64,000 bases of DNA from the NCBI GenBank assembly GCA_903970165.1, contig CAJCHZ010000110.1, positions 1 to 64,000 of the forward strand, in the 5' to 3' direction. This document shows positions 44,651 to 53,229 of this stretch, one piece after another (the first letter of the stretch is position 1; the number at the start of each line of letters is the position of its first letter). Position numbers and translations under genes: made by a program. The notes under the pieces were generated by a model. That model saw nothing but the letters and a program-made list of their open reading frames with translations. It was not told where the DNA came from and did not search any database. This DNA comes from Betaproteobacteria bacterium. Lineage in GTDB: Bacteria; Acidobacteriota; Terriglobia; Acidiferrales; UBA7541.

Positions 44651-45196
44651 CTATCCGACGGAAAGCGGCGGACCGAGTAGCTCCATGCCGTAGGCTCGGT
44701 AAACGTCAGCTTGATTGAGATAGACGCCGCCGGTATGTGCCTCATTGTCGCGGAAGAACGCTTCCATCTTATTCGCGGGCGCGAAACCAATCACCAGCTT
44801 CCCCGGTGTGTCGCCGTTAAATGCCCACGCATGCGGCACTTCTCGAGGCGCAAGAATGGAATCGCCGGGCTTCGCATGAAAACGTTCGGAGCCGACTTCG
44901 ACGAGATATTCGCCTGCGATGACGTAGAACCACTCGTCTTCGTTGTGATGCAGGTGGCGCGGCGGGCCGCCTTTTTTGTGATTTGTGTGCTCGAAAATAA
45001 AGAGACCGCCGCTGCTGTCGCGAGTCAGGACTTTGAAGTCGCTGGAACTGACTCCGATGCTGTGATGTATGCCGCCGCGATCTTCTCCGCCGGCTACAAA
45101 AATGGCACCGGCCGGAGCCGCAGGCTTGGAGGACTGTCCCGCAAAAGTCAGTGGAAAAGCGGCAACGGCTCCGCCCAAAAAAGCGCGACGCTCCAT
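44651..45196 (-). CDS. Exported cupin-domain protein
   Basis: 181 residues from the ATG at 45196 (another is three codons upstream). The N-terminus MERRAFLGGAVAAFPLTFAG is a twin-arginine-type signal. The single cupin barrel carries the metal motif HLHHNEDEWFYVIAGEYLVEVG and the second motif PREVPHAWAF. Tat export suggests a folded, metal-loaded protein in the periplasm. Substrate and activity are unknown; it could be a dioxygenase-like or binding protein. Confidence 0.75.
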   Translation of the reverse strand: MERRAFLGGAVAAFPLTFAGQSSKPAAPAGAIFVAGGEDRGGIHHSIGVSSSDFKVLTRDSSGGLFIFEHTNHKKGGPPRHLHHNEDEWFYVIAGEYLVEVGSERFHAKPGDSILAPREVPHAWAFNGDTPGKLVIGFAPANKMEAFFRDNEAHTGGVYLNQADVYRAYGMELLGPPLSVG

Positions 45197-45261
45197 GTTC
45201 CCCATTGGAAGTGTTCTCCTTTGGGGAGAATGCTATCAGAAACGAGACTACACTAGGCGGT

Positions 45262-46635
45262 CTAGCGAAGGTGTTTGCCTTGCGCGTCGAAGACTTCGAG
45301 TTCGCCGAAGAGGGCGGCTTGCGATTCGATCTGCGCGCGATCACCGACCACAACAATTTGCATGTTGGCGGAGTCGAGATATTTGCGCGCCGTTTCGAGC
45401 AAATCGGCCGGCGTCAGTGCTCGAACTTTCGCGCGATATGTTTCAAGATAATCGTCGGGCAATTCGTTCAGCGCAACCACCGCGATTTGCCCCAGCAATC
45501 CGCCTTGCGTCGCGAGGCCCATGGAAAAGACGCCGCTGAGATAATTTTGTGCGTCGGCTAGTTCGGGTTCGGGAACCGGCAAGGAACGCAGCTTGTCCAT
45601 TTCGTAAAAGATTTCGGTGAGCGACGCAGCAACAACATCGTTGCGAACCGCAGCCGAGACCGAGAAGTAACCGTGCTGCCGCAGAGCGTTGACGCCGCTT
45701 CGCGGGCTGTACGTATAGCCTTTGTCTTCGCGGATGTTCATCACCAGCCGCGAATTGAACGCGCCGCCGTACAAACTGTTGGTCAGGCCCAGCTTCACCC
45801 AGTCCGGATGCCTTCGCGTGATGGCGTGGCATCCCGCGAGAATCTGCGTCTGTACCGCGCCGGGCTGGTGCACCAGGTAAACATGCCGACTGCGCGGATT
45901 TGCGGGAGATGCAAAAACGCTGGGTACAGGCTTTTTTCCTTGCCAGGCGCCAAAAACTTTTTCGACCGACTTAAGCATTGCGCCCGGCTGAAAATCGCCG
46001 ACGAGCACTAGCAATGCATTTTCCGGAGTGTAAAAATCCCGGTAAACGCCAAGCAGATCGTCCCGCTTGTAGGCCGCGACTTGCTCCTCGCTCGGAGAAA
46101 CTACGCCATAAGGATGAGCACCGAACAAGACCTTTCGCAGCCGTTCGCCTGCGAGAAATCCCGGTTCCGTCCGGCTGAGTTTGACCTCTTCCAGCTTTTG
46201 CCGGCGTTCGCGCTCGAATTCCGCTTCCGGAAATGCCGCATCGCGCGCTAATTCGTCGACGAGGCCGAGCAGCGGCTCAGCAAACTCAGAAAGTCCTGCA
46301 AACGAAATGGCGCTGGTATCCGCGCCAGCGTAAGAGGATAGGTCCGCGCCAAGCCGACGCAGATCTTCTTCGATCTGCCGGCTCACCCGCTTGGAAGTGC
46401 CCGTTCGCAGGACGGTCGCGGTCATTTCCGCGAGCCCGGGACCTCGTTCGATCACCGTGGCATTGCCCGATCGAAGGAATAATTCGCCGTGAAATTTAGG
46501 GATCGTGTGCGATTCCACTAGAATCACGTCGAGGCCATTCGAGAGCCGCACTCTTTGCCGCTTTGGCCACGTAACTTGCCGCTCGGCCGAAAGCCCCGGC
46601 ACCGCACTGTTTACCTCGACCGCGGGCGTCGCCAT
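45262..46635 (-). CDS. M16 peptidase-family protein, non-catalytic subunit
   Basis: 457 residues from ATG 46635, whose A is the last base of the upstream stop (TAATG). The frame is open further upstream, but that is the shadow of the partner gene. The M16 fold is clear (VRLSNGLDVILVESHTIPKFHGELFLRSG, LVHQPGAVQTQILAG, YTYSPRSGVNALRQHGYF), but the HxxEH zinc motif is absent where expected. In M16B heterodimers the partner without zinc supplies the Arg-Tyr substrate pocket. It pairs with the upstream gene. Confidence 0.9.
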   Translation of the reverse strand: MATPAVEVNSAVPGLSAERQVTWPKRQRVRLSNGLDVILVESHTIPKFHGELFLRSGNATVIERGPGLAEMTATVLRTGTSKRVSRQIEEDLRRLGADLSSYAGADTSAISFAGLSEFAEPLLGLVDELARDAAFPEAEFERERRQKLEEVKLSRTEPGFLAGERLRKVLFGAHPYGVVSPSEEQVAAYKRDDLLGVYRDFYTPENALLVLVGDFQPGAMLKSVEKVFGAWQGKKPVPSVFASPANPRSRHVYLVHQPGAVQTQILAGCHAITRRHPDWVKLGLTNSLYGGAFNSRLVMNIREDKGYTYSPRSGVNALRQHGYFSVSAAVRNDVVAASLTEIFYEMDKLRSLPVPEPELADAQNYLSGVFSMGLATQGGLLGQIAVVALNELPDDYLETYRAKVRALTPADLLETARKYLDSANMQIVVVGDRAQIESQAALFGELEVFDAQGKHLR

Positions 46636-47945
46636 TATGCAGCCTCCTTCGCGCTGGAAGCCGTCGGCGTCCGAAACACGATGGCGCGTTTTTCTTTGAC
46701 CAGATATTTCCGCGCAGCCGCCTGAATTTCTTCCCGCTTCACCGCGAGGAAACCATCGAGGATGGAGTTCACGAGTTGCGGCTCGTTGTCGAATAGCGTG
46801 AAGCACGCCAATAGATGCATCAACCCGTAGCGCGGCATACCGCCGTGCCCGTTCTCCAACAGCGAAACAAAGTCCGACTGCCATTTCACTTTGAGTTGCG
46901 CCAGCTCATCCTCGCTTATGCCGTTCTCCTGGATTTCGCGAATCACTTGGTCGAACGCGGCCATCGCCGTTTCACCCGTAAATTCCGGCTTGTGCATAAT
47001 GCGCGTCACCATCTGCGTCGGCCCGTTGTAACCGAATATGTCGTCAATGCCGCCATCTAGCTCCACAGCGACTTGTTTTTCGAGAACAAGCTCGCGGTAA
47101 AGTTTCCCCGCGCGTCCGCCATGCAGCGCCTGATCGAGTAGCGCCATAGCACACCAATCGGCAGTCCGGCGCTTCGGCACAACGTATCCGATGGCGATTG
47201 CAGGCAGCGTCCCAAATTTTTCTTCCACGTGACCGCGCCGCTCTTCGTTCTGCTCCGGCTCGGTCGGATCGGCAAACGGCGGCGGCGGTCCCGCCGGAAT
47301 ATCCGCGAAAAGCTTCTTCGCGAGCGCAAACCCTTCCTCCGGTTTCACATCGCCAAGAATCAGCAACACAGCATTGTTTGGCACATAGTACGTTTTAAAA
47401 AATGTGAAGACATCCGAAAGGTCCGCTGCGTCCAAATCGGTGAAGTCGCCGTAGAAATTGTGCGAGTTCGCCCAGTTGCGGAACGCTACCGGCGGCAAAT
47501 CCAGCCACGGAAATCCGCCGTAAGGCTGATTCAAAACATTCACGCGCACTTCTTCCTTCACGACATCGCGCTGGTTGCGCAAATTCTCGTCATCCACTTT
47601 CAGCGCGCGCATGCGGTCCGCTTCGAGCCATAGCACACGTTCCAGGGCGTTCGACGGCACTGCTTCGTAATAATTCGTCACGTCGTAATGGGTCGAGCCG
47701 TTCAGCACGCCGCCACTCGAATTGATGAGCTTGATGTGCTGCATCTTCGGAGCGTTCGCCGAACCTTGAAACATCATGTGCTCGAAAAGGTGCGCAAAGC
47801 CGCTGCGTCCTTTCGGCTCCAGGCGAAATCCAATTTTGTAATAAACGCCGATGGTCACCACCGGCGCTGTCGTTTCCGGCGCAATGACGACTTTCAGTCC
47901 GTTCGCCAGCGTCGTGCTCTCGATCGCAATCTGCAATTGCTTCAC
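46635..47945 (-). CDS. M16 family zinc metallopeptidase, catalytic subunit
   Basis: 436 residues from a GTG that overlaps the stop of the DUF2520 gene. The inverted zinc motif H52-L-F-E55-H56 and the distant ligand E132 (DVVKEEVRVN) are in place, as is GSTHYDVTNYYEAVP. It degrades peptides inside the clam-shell formed with the partner at 45262-46635. No signal peptide is seen, so a cytoplasmic role is likelier than a periplasmic one. Confidence 0.93.
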   Translation of the reverse strand: MKQLQIAIESTTLANGLKVVIAPETTAPVVTIGVYYKIGFRLEPKGRSGFAHLFEHMMFQGSANAPKMQHIKLINSSGGVLNGSTHYDVTNYYEAVPSNALERVLWLEADRMRALKVDDENLRNQRDVVKEEVRVNVLNQPYGGFPWLDLPPVAFRNWANSHNFYGDFTDLDAADLSDVFTFFKTYYVPNNAVLLILGDVKPEEGFALAKKLFADIPAGPPPPFADPTEPEQNEERRGHVEEKFGTLPAIAIGYVVPKRRTADWCAMALLDQALHGGRAGKLYRELVLEKQVAVELDGGIDDIFGYNGPTQMVTRIMHKPEFTGETAMAAFDQVIREIQENGISEDELAQLKVKWQSDFVSLLENGHGGMPRYGLMHLLACFTLFDNEPQLVNSILDGFLAVKREEIQAAARKYLVKEKRAIVFRTPTASSAKEAA

Positions 47946-48838
47946 GCTTGTCCCCCCGTCGTTTTGCCTTTTGTTTTCCTACCTGATGAAACCTTTTCCA
48001 GTTCCGCTAGCATCGCCGCGGAATCCTGAGCCAGAACCAGCGCGGCCATGCGATTGACAGCCTCGTACGTGGCCGTGAACTCCGGCGGCAAATCTTTCAT
48101 CGCCTCGGTATGCACCGCCACGACGGCATAATCGCCGCGCGAAAGAGGCCCGGTCCACGCAGCACGCGGTCCGAGCCGCTCGAAATTCTCGAGCACCTGG
48201 CGTGTCAAGGGCAGCAGGGCGCGCACTGCCTCGCGCCGCTTCATTCCTGCCGCAGCCATGAGCCGCGTCGCCGCCTCCATCAAGGCGAGCACGTTACCAG
48301 CCGCCATCGCGCCCGCCGCATGATAAAGCGGCTTCTTCTCCCCTTCGATCCGCACGGGAACTGCGCCCAGCGCGCGGGCAATCTGCCGCGCGGCGCGAAC
48401 CGCCACGGCGTTGCCTTCGATTGCAAAAACTCTTCCTTCAAGCGGCGGCACTCCCACGCCGCTGAAAGTTTGCAGCGGATGCATCGAGCCAACCGCGGCA
48501 CCGCATTTTTTTACCGGCTCGAGCACGCGCGAACTCAGCGCCCCGCTCGTGTGCAGGACAATTTTACCGCGAAGTTCCTCCGCTCCAATGCGGGCCAACT
48601 CTTCCGCCACCGCCGCCTGGCTGCGATCCGCGGTGGTAATCAGAATGACTTGTGCCGCAAGCACCTGGCGCGTAAGAAAAGCGTGCGCCTGGCCGGCCCC
48701 GATAATGCGCACGGCTTTGCGCGCGCTGGCCTCGCCGCCGGTTACAACAGCGCCAATCTTCCATCCCAATTCGCGGAGGCGCCGTCCGAGGGCGCGGCCC
48801 ACTCGTCCCGCACCGATGATCGAAAGGGTCGCCGTCAT
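47942..48838 (-). CDS. Rossmann-like plus DUF2520 domain protein
   Basis: 298 residues. The N-terminal nucleotide-binding domain shows LSIIGAGRVGRALGRRL and an IVLHTSGALSS segment. The C-terminal DUF2520 helical domain contains MHPLQTFSGVG and LYHAAGAMAAGNVLALMEAA. The family resembles ketopantoate reductase or prephenate dehydrogenase folds; its substrate is unknown. It is translationally coupled (GTGA) to the M16 pair and divergent from the glycosyltransferase gene. Confidence 0.85.
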   Translation of the reverse strand: MTATLSIIGAGRVGRALGRRLRELGWKIGAVVTGGEASARKAVRIIGAGQAHAFLTRQVLAAQVILITTADRSQAAVAEELARIGAEELRGKIVLHTSGALSSRVLEPVKKCGAAVGSMHPLQTFSGVGVPPLEGRVFAIEGNAVAVRAARQIARALGAVPVRIEGEKKPLYHAAGAMAAGNVLALMEAATRLMAAAGMKRREAVRALLPLTRQVLENFERLGPRAAWTGPLSRGDYAVVAVHTEAMKDLPPEFTATYEAVNRMAALVLAQDSAAMLAELEKVSSGRKTKGKTTGGQA

Positions 48839-48883
48839 TTACATGTTAGGATAACCTGAGGTCAGCGCTCGATACCAATTTTG

Positions 48884-50038
48884 ATGCACATTTTTGGACT
48901 CGTTCTATTTTCCCTACTGGCGGCAATTTGGGTGCTGCAAGGACTCCGCGTCGCGCGTGGCGCCAGGACAATTCCACGAATCAGAAATTTCTCACCGGCT
49001 CAAGACTCCGCGTGCCCAAGCGTTTCCCTGATTTTTGCCGCGCGCGATGAGGAGGAAAAACTTCCCGCCGCATTGGCGACGCTGGCCGCACTGGATTATC
49101 CACATCTCGAAATCATTGCGGTCGATGACCGCTCGGAGGATGCGACGGGCGGCATTCTCGACGAGTTTGCCGGGGCGCATCCACGTTTTCGCGCGGTGCA
49201 TGTTTCGGAATTGCCAGCCGGCTGGCTTGGAAAACCGCACGCGCTGCAAAAAGCGTACGAAGCTTCGACGGGGGAGTGGCTGCTGTTCACGGACGCTGAT
49301 GTGCGGTTCGAGACAAGCGTGCTTCGCCGGGCGGTAGCGATGACCGAAGAACTCCAGGCGGACCATCTGACGCTGGGCGCGAGCGTGGAAATGCACGGGT
49401 TTTGGGAAAAGACGGTGCTGACGTTTTTTGCGCTGGCGTTTCACGTGGCGAATCAACTCGATCAAGTCAGCAACGTGAAGTCCAAGGCGTACGCGGGGAT
49501 TGGCGCGTTTCAGATGGTGAAACGCCGCGTCTATGAAGCAATCGGCACGCACGGAAGGCTGAAGATGGAAGTAGTGGACGACATGAAAGTGGGAAAACTG
49601 GTGAAGCAGCATGGGTTCCGGTCTGTGGTCGCGCTGGCACAGGAGTTTGTGAGCGTGCGGTGGCAAGCGGGCGTGAGAAATGTGATTCGTGGGGTCACAA
49701 AAAATTTCTTCGCGGCGTTTGGGTACAACGTGACCTATGCGGGATTTGCCGTGACGATGATGTTGCTGCTAAACGTGGTTCCCTTTATCGGCGTGGCCGC
49801 CGGGTATGGATGGATTCGGATCCTGGCGGGAATCGCCGCCAGTGTGGCACTGACGGTGCATGCGGGCGCCGATATCGCGAGTGGAGTTTCGCCGCTCTAT
49901 GCGCTGACGCATCCGATTGGCGCGATTCTGTTTTGTTACATGATCGTGCGGTCGGCGGCAGTTACGCTGTGGAGCGGAGGAGTGACCTGGCGCGGCACGT
50001 TTTACCCACTGGATGAATTGAGGCGGGGAGTTGTTTAG
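48884..50038 (+). CDS. Membrane-associated family 2 glycosyltransferase
   Basis: 384 residues from ATG 48884 (TTG 48881 just upstream). N-terminal TM (about 4-20), then the GT-A domain: SLIFAARDEEEKLP, VDDRSEDATGG, the DxD-bearing LLFTDADVRF and EVVDDMKVG with a QxxRW-like VSVRWQAG. Three C-terminal TM segments follow (about 285-365). The pattern ELPAGWLGKPHAL is shared with CrtQ and HpnB-type transferases acting on carotenoid or hopanoid lipids, but no such pathway gene is nearby. Confidence 0.85.
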   Translation: MHIFGLVLFSLLAAIWVLQGLRVARGARTIPRIRNFSPAQDSACPSVSLIFAARDEEEKLPAALATLAALDYPHLEIIAVDDRSEDATGGILDEFAGAHPRFRAVHVSELPAGWLGKPHALQKAYEASTGEWLLFTDADVRFETSVLRRAVAMTEELQADHLTLGASVEMHGFWEKTVLTFFALAFHVANQLDQVSNVKSKAYAGIGAFQMVKRRVYEAIGTHGRLKMEVVDDMKVGKLVKQHGFRSVVALAQEFVSVRWQAGVRNVIRGVTKNFFAAFGYNVTYAGFAVTMMLLLNVVPFIGVAAGYGWIRILAGIAASVALTVHAGADIASGVSPLYALTHPIGAILFCYMIVRSAAVTLWSGGVTWRGTFYPLDELRRGVV

Positions 50039-50080
50039 CGACTCAGAACAGGCGTTCCAAAACGACGACCGCAACGAAAT

Positions 50081-52132
50081 TTAACTTTGTCCGGCGGATT
50101 CGGCTGTTGGCGCCGATTCGGTCGTAAACATTCCAGCGACGTCTTTTTGCTTTAGAGAGCGGATGCGGTCGCGCAACTGGGCAGCGCGCTCGAACTCGAA
50201 TTTCTTGGCGGCTTCGCGCATTTGGGATTCCAGCTGCTGGAGCATTTCGGCGAGCTGCTTTTCATTTTTGATATTCGCCGCGGCGGCGTCCATCGCGCCT
50301 TCGTCCAGCGGCACGGTAACGTAATCGGCTTCGACGATGCGTGCGAGGTCCATGTCCACGGATTTGATGATGGACATTGGCGTGATGTTGTTGTCGCGAT
50401 TGTAGGTGAGCTGCTTGTCGCGGCGCCGGTTGGTTTCATCAATGGCCTGGTTCATCGAAGCTGTGCGGCGGTCGGCATACAAGATAGAGCGGCCTTCGAT
50501 GTGGCGGGCGCAGCGGCCCATCGTTTGAATCAGCGAGGTAGCGCTGCGCAAATAGCCTTCTTTGTCGGCGTCGAGAATAGCTACGAGCGAAACTTCCGGC
50601 AAATCCAGGCCTTCGCGCAGCAGGTTGATGCCTATCAAGACGTCGAATTCGCCGCGGCGTAAATCGCGCAGGATTTTGATGCGATCGAGCGTTTCCACTT
50701 CGGAATGCAGGTAGCGGCAGCGGACGCCGACTTCCGTGAAATACTCCGACAAATCTTCGGCCATACGCTTCGTGAGCGTGGTGACCAGGACGCGCTCGTT
50801 CTTTTCGGAACGCTTGCGAATTTCTTCCAATAAATCATCCACTTGGCCCTTCACCGGGCGAATCTCGACTTGCGGATCTACCAGGCCCGTTGGGCGAATG
50901 ACTTGCTCAACGACGACTCCGCCTGATTTCGTCAGCTCGTAAGGCCCGGGCGTCGCGGAAACGTAAATGACCTGATTCAGGCGGTGCTCGAACTCTTCGA
51001 AGGTGAGCGGGCGGTTGTCGAGCGCGGACGGCATGCGGAACCCATAGTCGATCAGCGTCTGCTTGCGCGCGCGGTCGCCGTTGAACATGCCGCGGACCTG
51101 GCCTACGGTCTGATGCGATTCATCAATGAACATCAGGAAATCCTGCGGCACGTAATCGAGCAGCGTTGGCGGCGCTTCACCCGGCAAACGGCCGCTGAGG
51201 TGGCGCGAATAATTTTCGACGCCGTGGCAGTAACCGATGGTGCGCATCATTTCGACGTCGAACATGGTGCGCTGCACGACGCGCTGCGCCTCGACAAATT
51301 TCCCCTGCTTCTCCAGCTCTTTTTTCCACCACCAAAGCTCTTCCTGAATGGTGACGATGGCGCGCTCGCGCTGCTCCTGAGGCGTAACGTAATGGTTCCG
51401 GGGGAAAATCGTCACACGCGGCAGCTCTTCGTGGCCGGATTTGACCTCGCCGGTCATCGGATCGACGCGCCGAATCACATCGATCTGGTCGCCCCACATC
51501 TCGAACCGGAACGCGTCGTCCTGGTAGGGCGGGTAAATTTCGATCATGTCTCCGCGAACGCGGAAGCTGCCGCGGCGGAGATCTTCGCTGCGCTCATACT
51601 GGCTATCCACAAACTTGTGAAGAAGAGCTTCGCGCGAAGTGTGCTCTCCTTTTTCAAGAGTGATGACCATGCCGTAGTACGCATCCGGCGAGCCAATGCC
51701 ATAGATGCAGGAGACGCTGGCGACAATGATGACGTCGCGGCGCTCGAAGAGCGAGCGCGTCGCGCTCATGCGCAGCTTATCCAGCTCGTCATTGATGGTG
51801 GCTTCTTTGTCTATGTAAATGTCCGCAGCGGGAACATAGGCTTCTGGCTGGTAAAAATCGTAGTAGCTGACAAAATATTCGACAGCATTTTCCGGAAAGA
51901 ATGATTTGAATTCGTGGTAGAGCTGCGCAGCGAGTGTTTTGTTGTGCGCGAGAACGAGAGCGGGGCGGTTGAAAGCTTCAATCAGCTTCGCCACGGTAAA
52001 GGTTTTGCCGGAGCCGGTGACGCCAAGGAGCACCTGGTGCTTGTCGCCGGCTTCTATGCCGCGCGTGAGTTGCTCGATCGCCGCGGGCTGATCACCGCGT
52101 GGCTGATAGCTGCTGCGCAGTTTGAATTCCAT
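50081..52132 (-). CDS. uvrB: Excinuclease ABC subunit B
   Basis: 683 residues. Helicase motif I GVTGSGKTFT, the beta-hairpin YYDFYQPEAYVP that probes DNA strands, DEXX-box DESH, motif VI (QTMGRCARH) and the C-terminal UVR coiled-coil (QLRDRIRSLK) that recruits UvrC are all present. It verifies lesions in nucleotide excision repair. It lies at the end of the long minus-strand gene series. Confidence 0.98.
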   Translation of the reverse strand: MEFKLRSSYQPRGDQPAAIEQLTRGIEAGDKHQVLLGVTGSGKTFTVAKLIEAFNRPALVLAHNKTLAAQLYHEFKSFFPENAVEYFVSYYDFYQPEAYVPAADIYIDKEATINDELDKLRMSATRSLFERRDVIIVASVSCIYGIGSPDAYYGMVITLEKGEHTSREALLHKFVDSQYERSEDLRRGSFRVRGDMIEIYPPYQDDAFRFEMWGDQIDVIRRVDPMTGEVKSGHEELPRVTIFPRNHYVTPQEQRERAIVTIQEELWWWKKELEKQGKFVEAQRVVQRTMFDVEMMRTIGYCHGVENYSRHLSGRLPGEAPPTLLDYVPQDFLMFIDESHQTVGQVRGMFNGDRARKQTLIDYGFRMPSALDNRPLTFEEFEHRLNQVIYVSATPGPYELTKSGGVVVEQVIRPTGLVDPQVEIRPVKGQVDDLLEEIRKRSEKNERVLVTTLTKRMAEDLSEYFTEVGVRCRYLHSEVETLDRIKILRDLRRGEFDVLIGINLLREGLDLPEVSLVAILDADKEGYLRSATSLIQTMGRCARHIEGRSILYADRRTASMNQAIDETNRRRDKQLTYNRDNNITPMSIIKSVDMDLARIVEADYVTVPLDEGAMDAAAANIKNEKQLAEMLQQLESQMREAAKKFEFERAAQLRDRIRSLKQKDVAGMFTTESAPTAESAGQS

Positions 52133-52242
52133 GGAAGAGGTCTCCCGGCATGAATTTTGGGCACAGCCGAAACCTTCATTATACTCCTGGGGGCAAATCG
52201 GCGCGTTTTTCCGTGAAGGGTTTGGCGGTCAGGGTTTGACGG

Positions 52243-53208
52243 TTAGGGATGAATCGCGGGAGGCTCGGCAAGCAGCACGGTTTGCGCGTGGCTCTCCGCA
52301 TCGATTATGTAGTGAACGCGGTTGGAGCCATCCGTTTTCGCGACGATGACGTTCAAGGATTGGCTGGCGTCCTCGGTAGCACGCACGACGAGTCCGGTTT
52401 TCAAGGAAATGTAGGTAATGATTTCGTTGGCGCCCTTGGCTACGCCCATGTTGCGCAAGTCGTGCAGCTTGTAGTCTTCGGGCGTCGCGTCTTTCGGGTT
52501 GGATTTTTGCTTGATGGTGGAGGTGGTCAGAATGACGGCGCAGGTCTCCTGCGGCTGATCATCCGCGACAGTTTCGCTCTGCGGCGACGCCACCCTGGCA
52601 GCGCACGGCGAATCGTTTACATACACGGATTCTTTTTCCCAGAAGAGCCCGGAAAGTTGCGCAGTGGTAATCGGCTCTTCTGACTTCCACTTGTCGCCCA
52701 GTTTCACGCCTTTTTCCGGAAGGGCTGCGCCGCCGCCGAAGCGTGCGATCCATTCGCGCCAGACGGTTTTTTCATCGACGGACAACTTATCCAGGCCGTT
52801 GAGATCGGTGACTTGGCCATCGTGATGAAGAACAAACTCGACTTCTTTCTCCGGCGCGGCGGACTTTTGCGGATCGGCTGATACAGGTGCGGCGGCGTCC
52901 TGAGAGATTATTCGCGTACGCAGACGCACAGCGGGCTTCCCGCCATCGAGCGGCAGATCCGCGACTTCGACTTGAAGGATCATCTGCGCGTCGGTTTGGC
53001 CCCCAGCAGGAGCCATAGGCGCAATTACGCTGCTAATCGTGGCGGTATTTGTCTTCGAGCGATAGCCGATCTGATAGCGGAGGGTTTGCCCTATATCCAG
53101 CTTGGGAAACAGATTGACGCGATCGGGATTCTGCGCAAAGCCCCTCGAAGCCGCCAGTAACAGCACGAGCAGCACGCAGAAGGCGAGAGTCCGCAGGAAT
53201 TTATTCAT
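52243..53208 (-). CDS. Secreted protein of unknown function
   Basis: 321 residues with a clear signal peptide (MNKFLRTLAFCVLLVLLLAASRGFAQ). The mature part is beta-rich (LDIGQTLRYQIGYRSKTNTATISS, MILQVEVADLPLDGG), as in periplasmic or outer-membrane lipid-interacting proteins. No catalytic motif is visible. It starts 21 bases after the S9 peptidase gene stops, so the two are probably cotranscribed. Confidence 0.65.
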   Translation of the reverse strand: MNKFLRTLAFCVLLVLLLAASRGFAQNPDRVNLFPKLDIGQTLRYQIGYRSKTNTATISSVIAPMAPAGGQTDAQMILQVEVADLPLDGGKPAVRLRTRIISQDAAAPVSADPQKSAAPEKEVEFVLHHDGQVTDLNGLDKLSVDEKTVWREWIARFGGGAALPEKGVKLGDKWKSEEPITTAQLSGLFWEKESVYVNDSPCAARVASPQSETVADDQPQETCAVILTTSTIKQKSNPKDATPEDYKLHDLRNMGVAKGANEIITYISLKTGLVVRATEDASQSLNVIVAKTDGSNRVHYIIDAESHAQTVLLAEPPAIHP

Positions 53209-53229
53209 GGTTATTTCGTACGGCGCGCG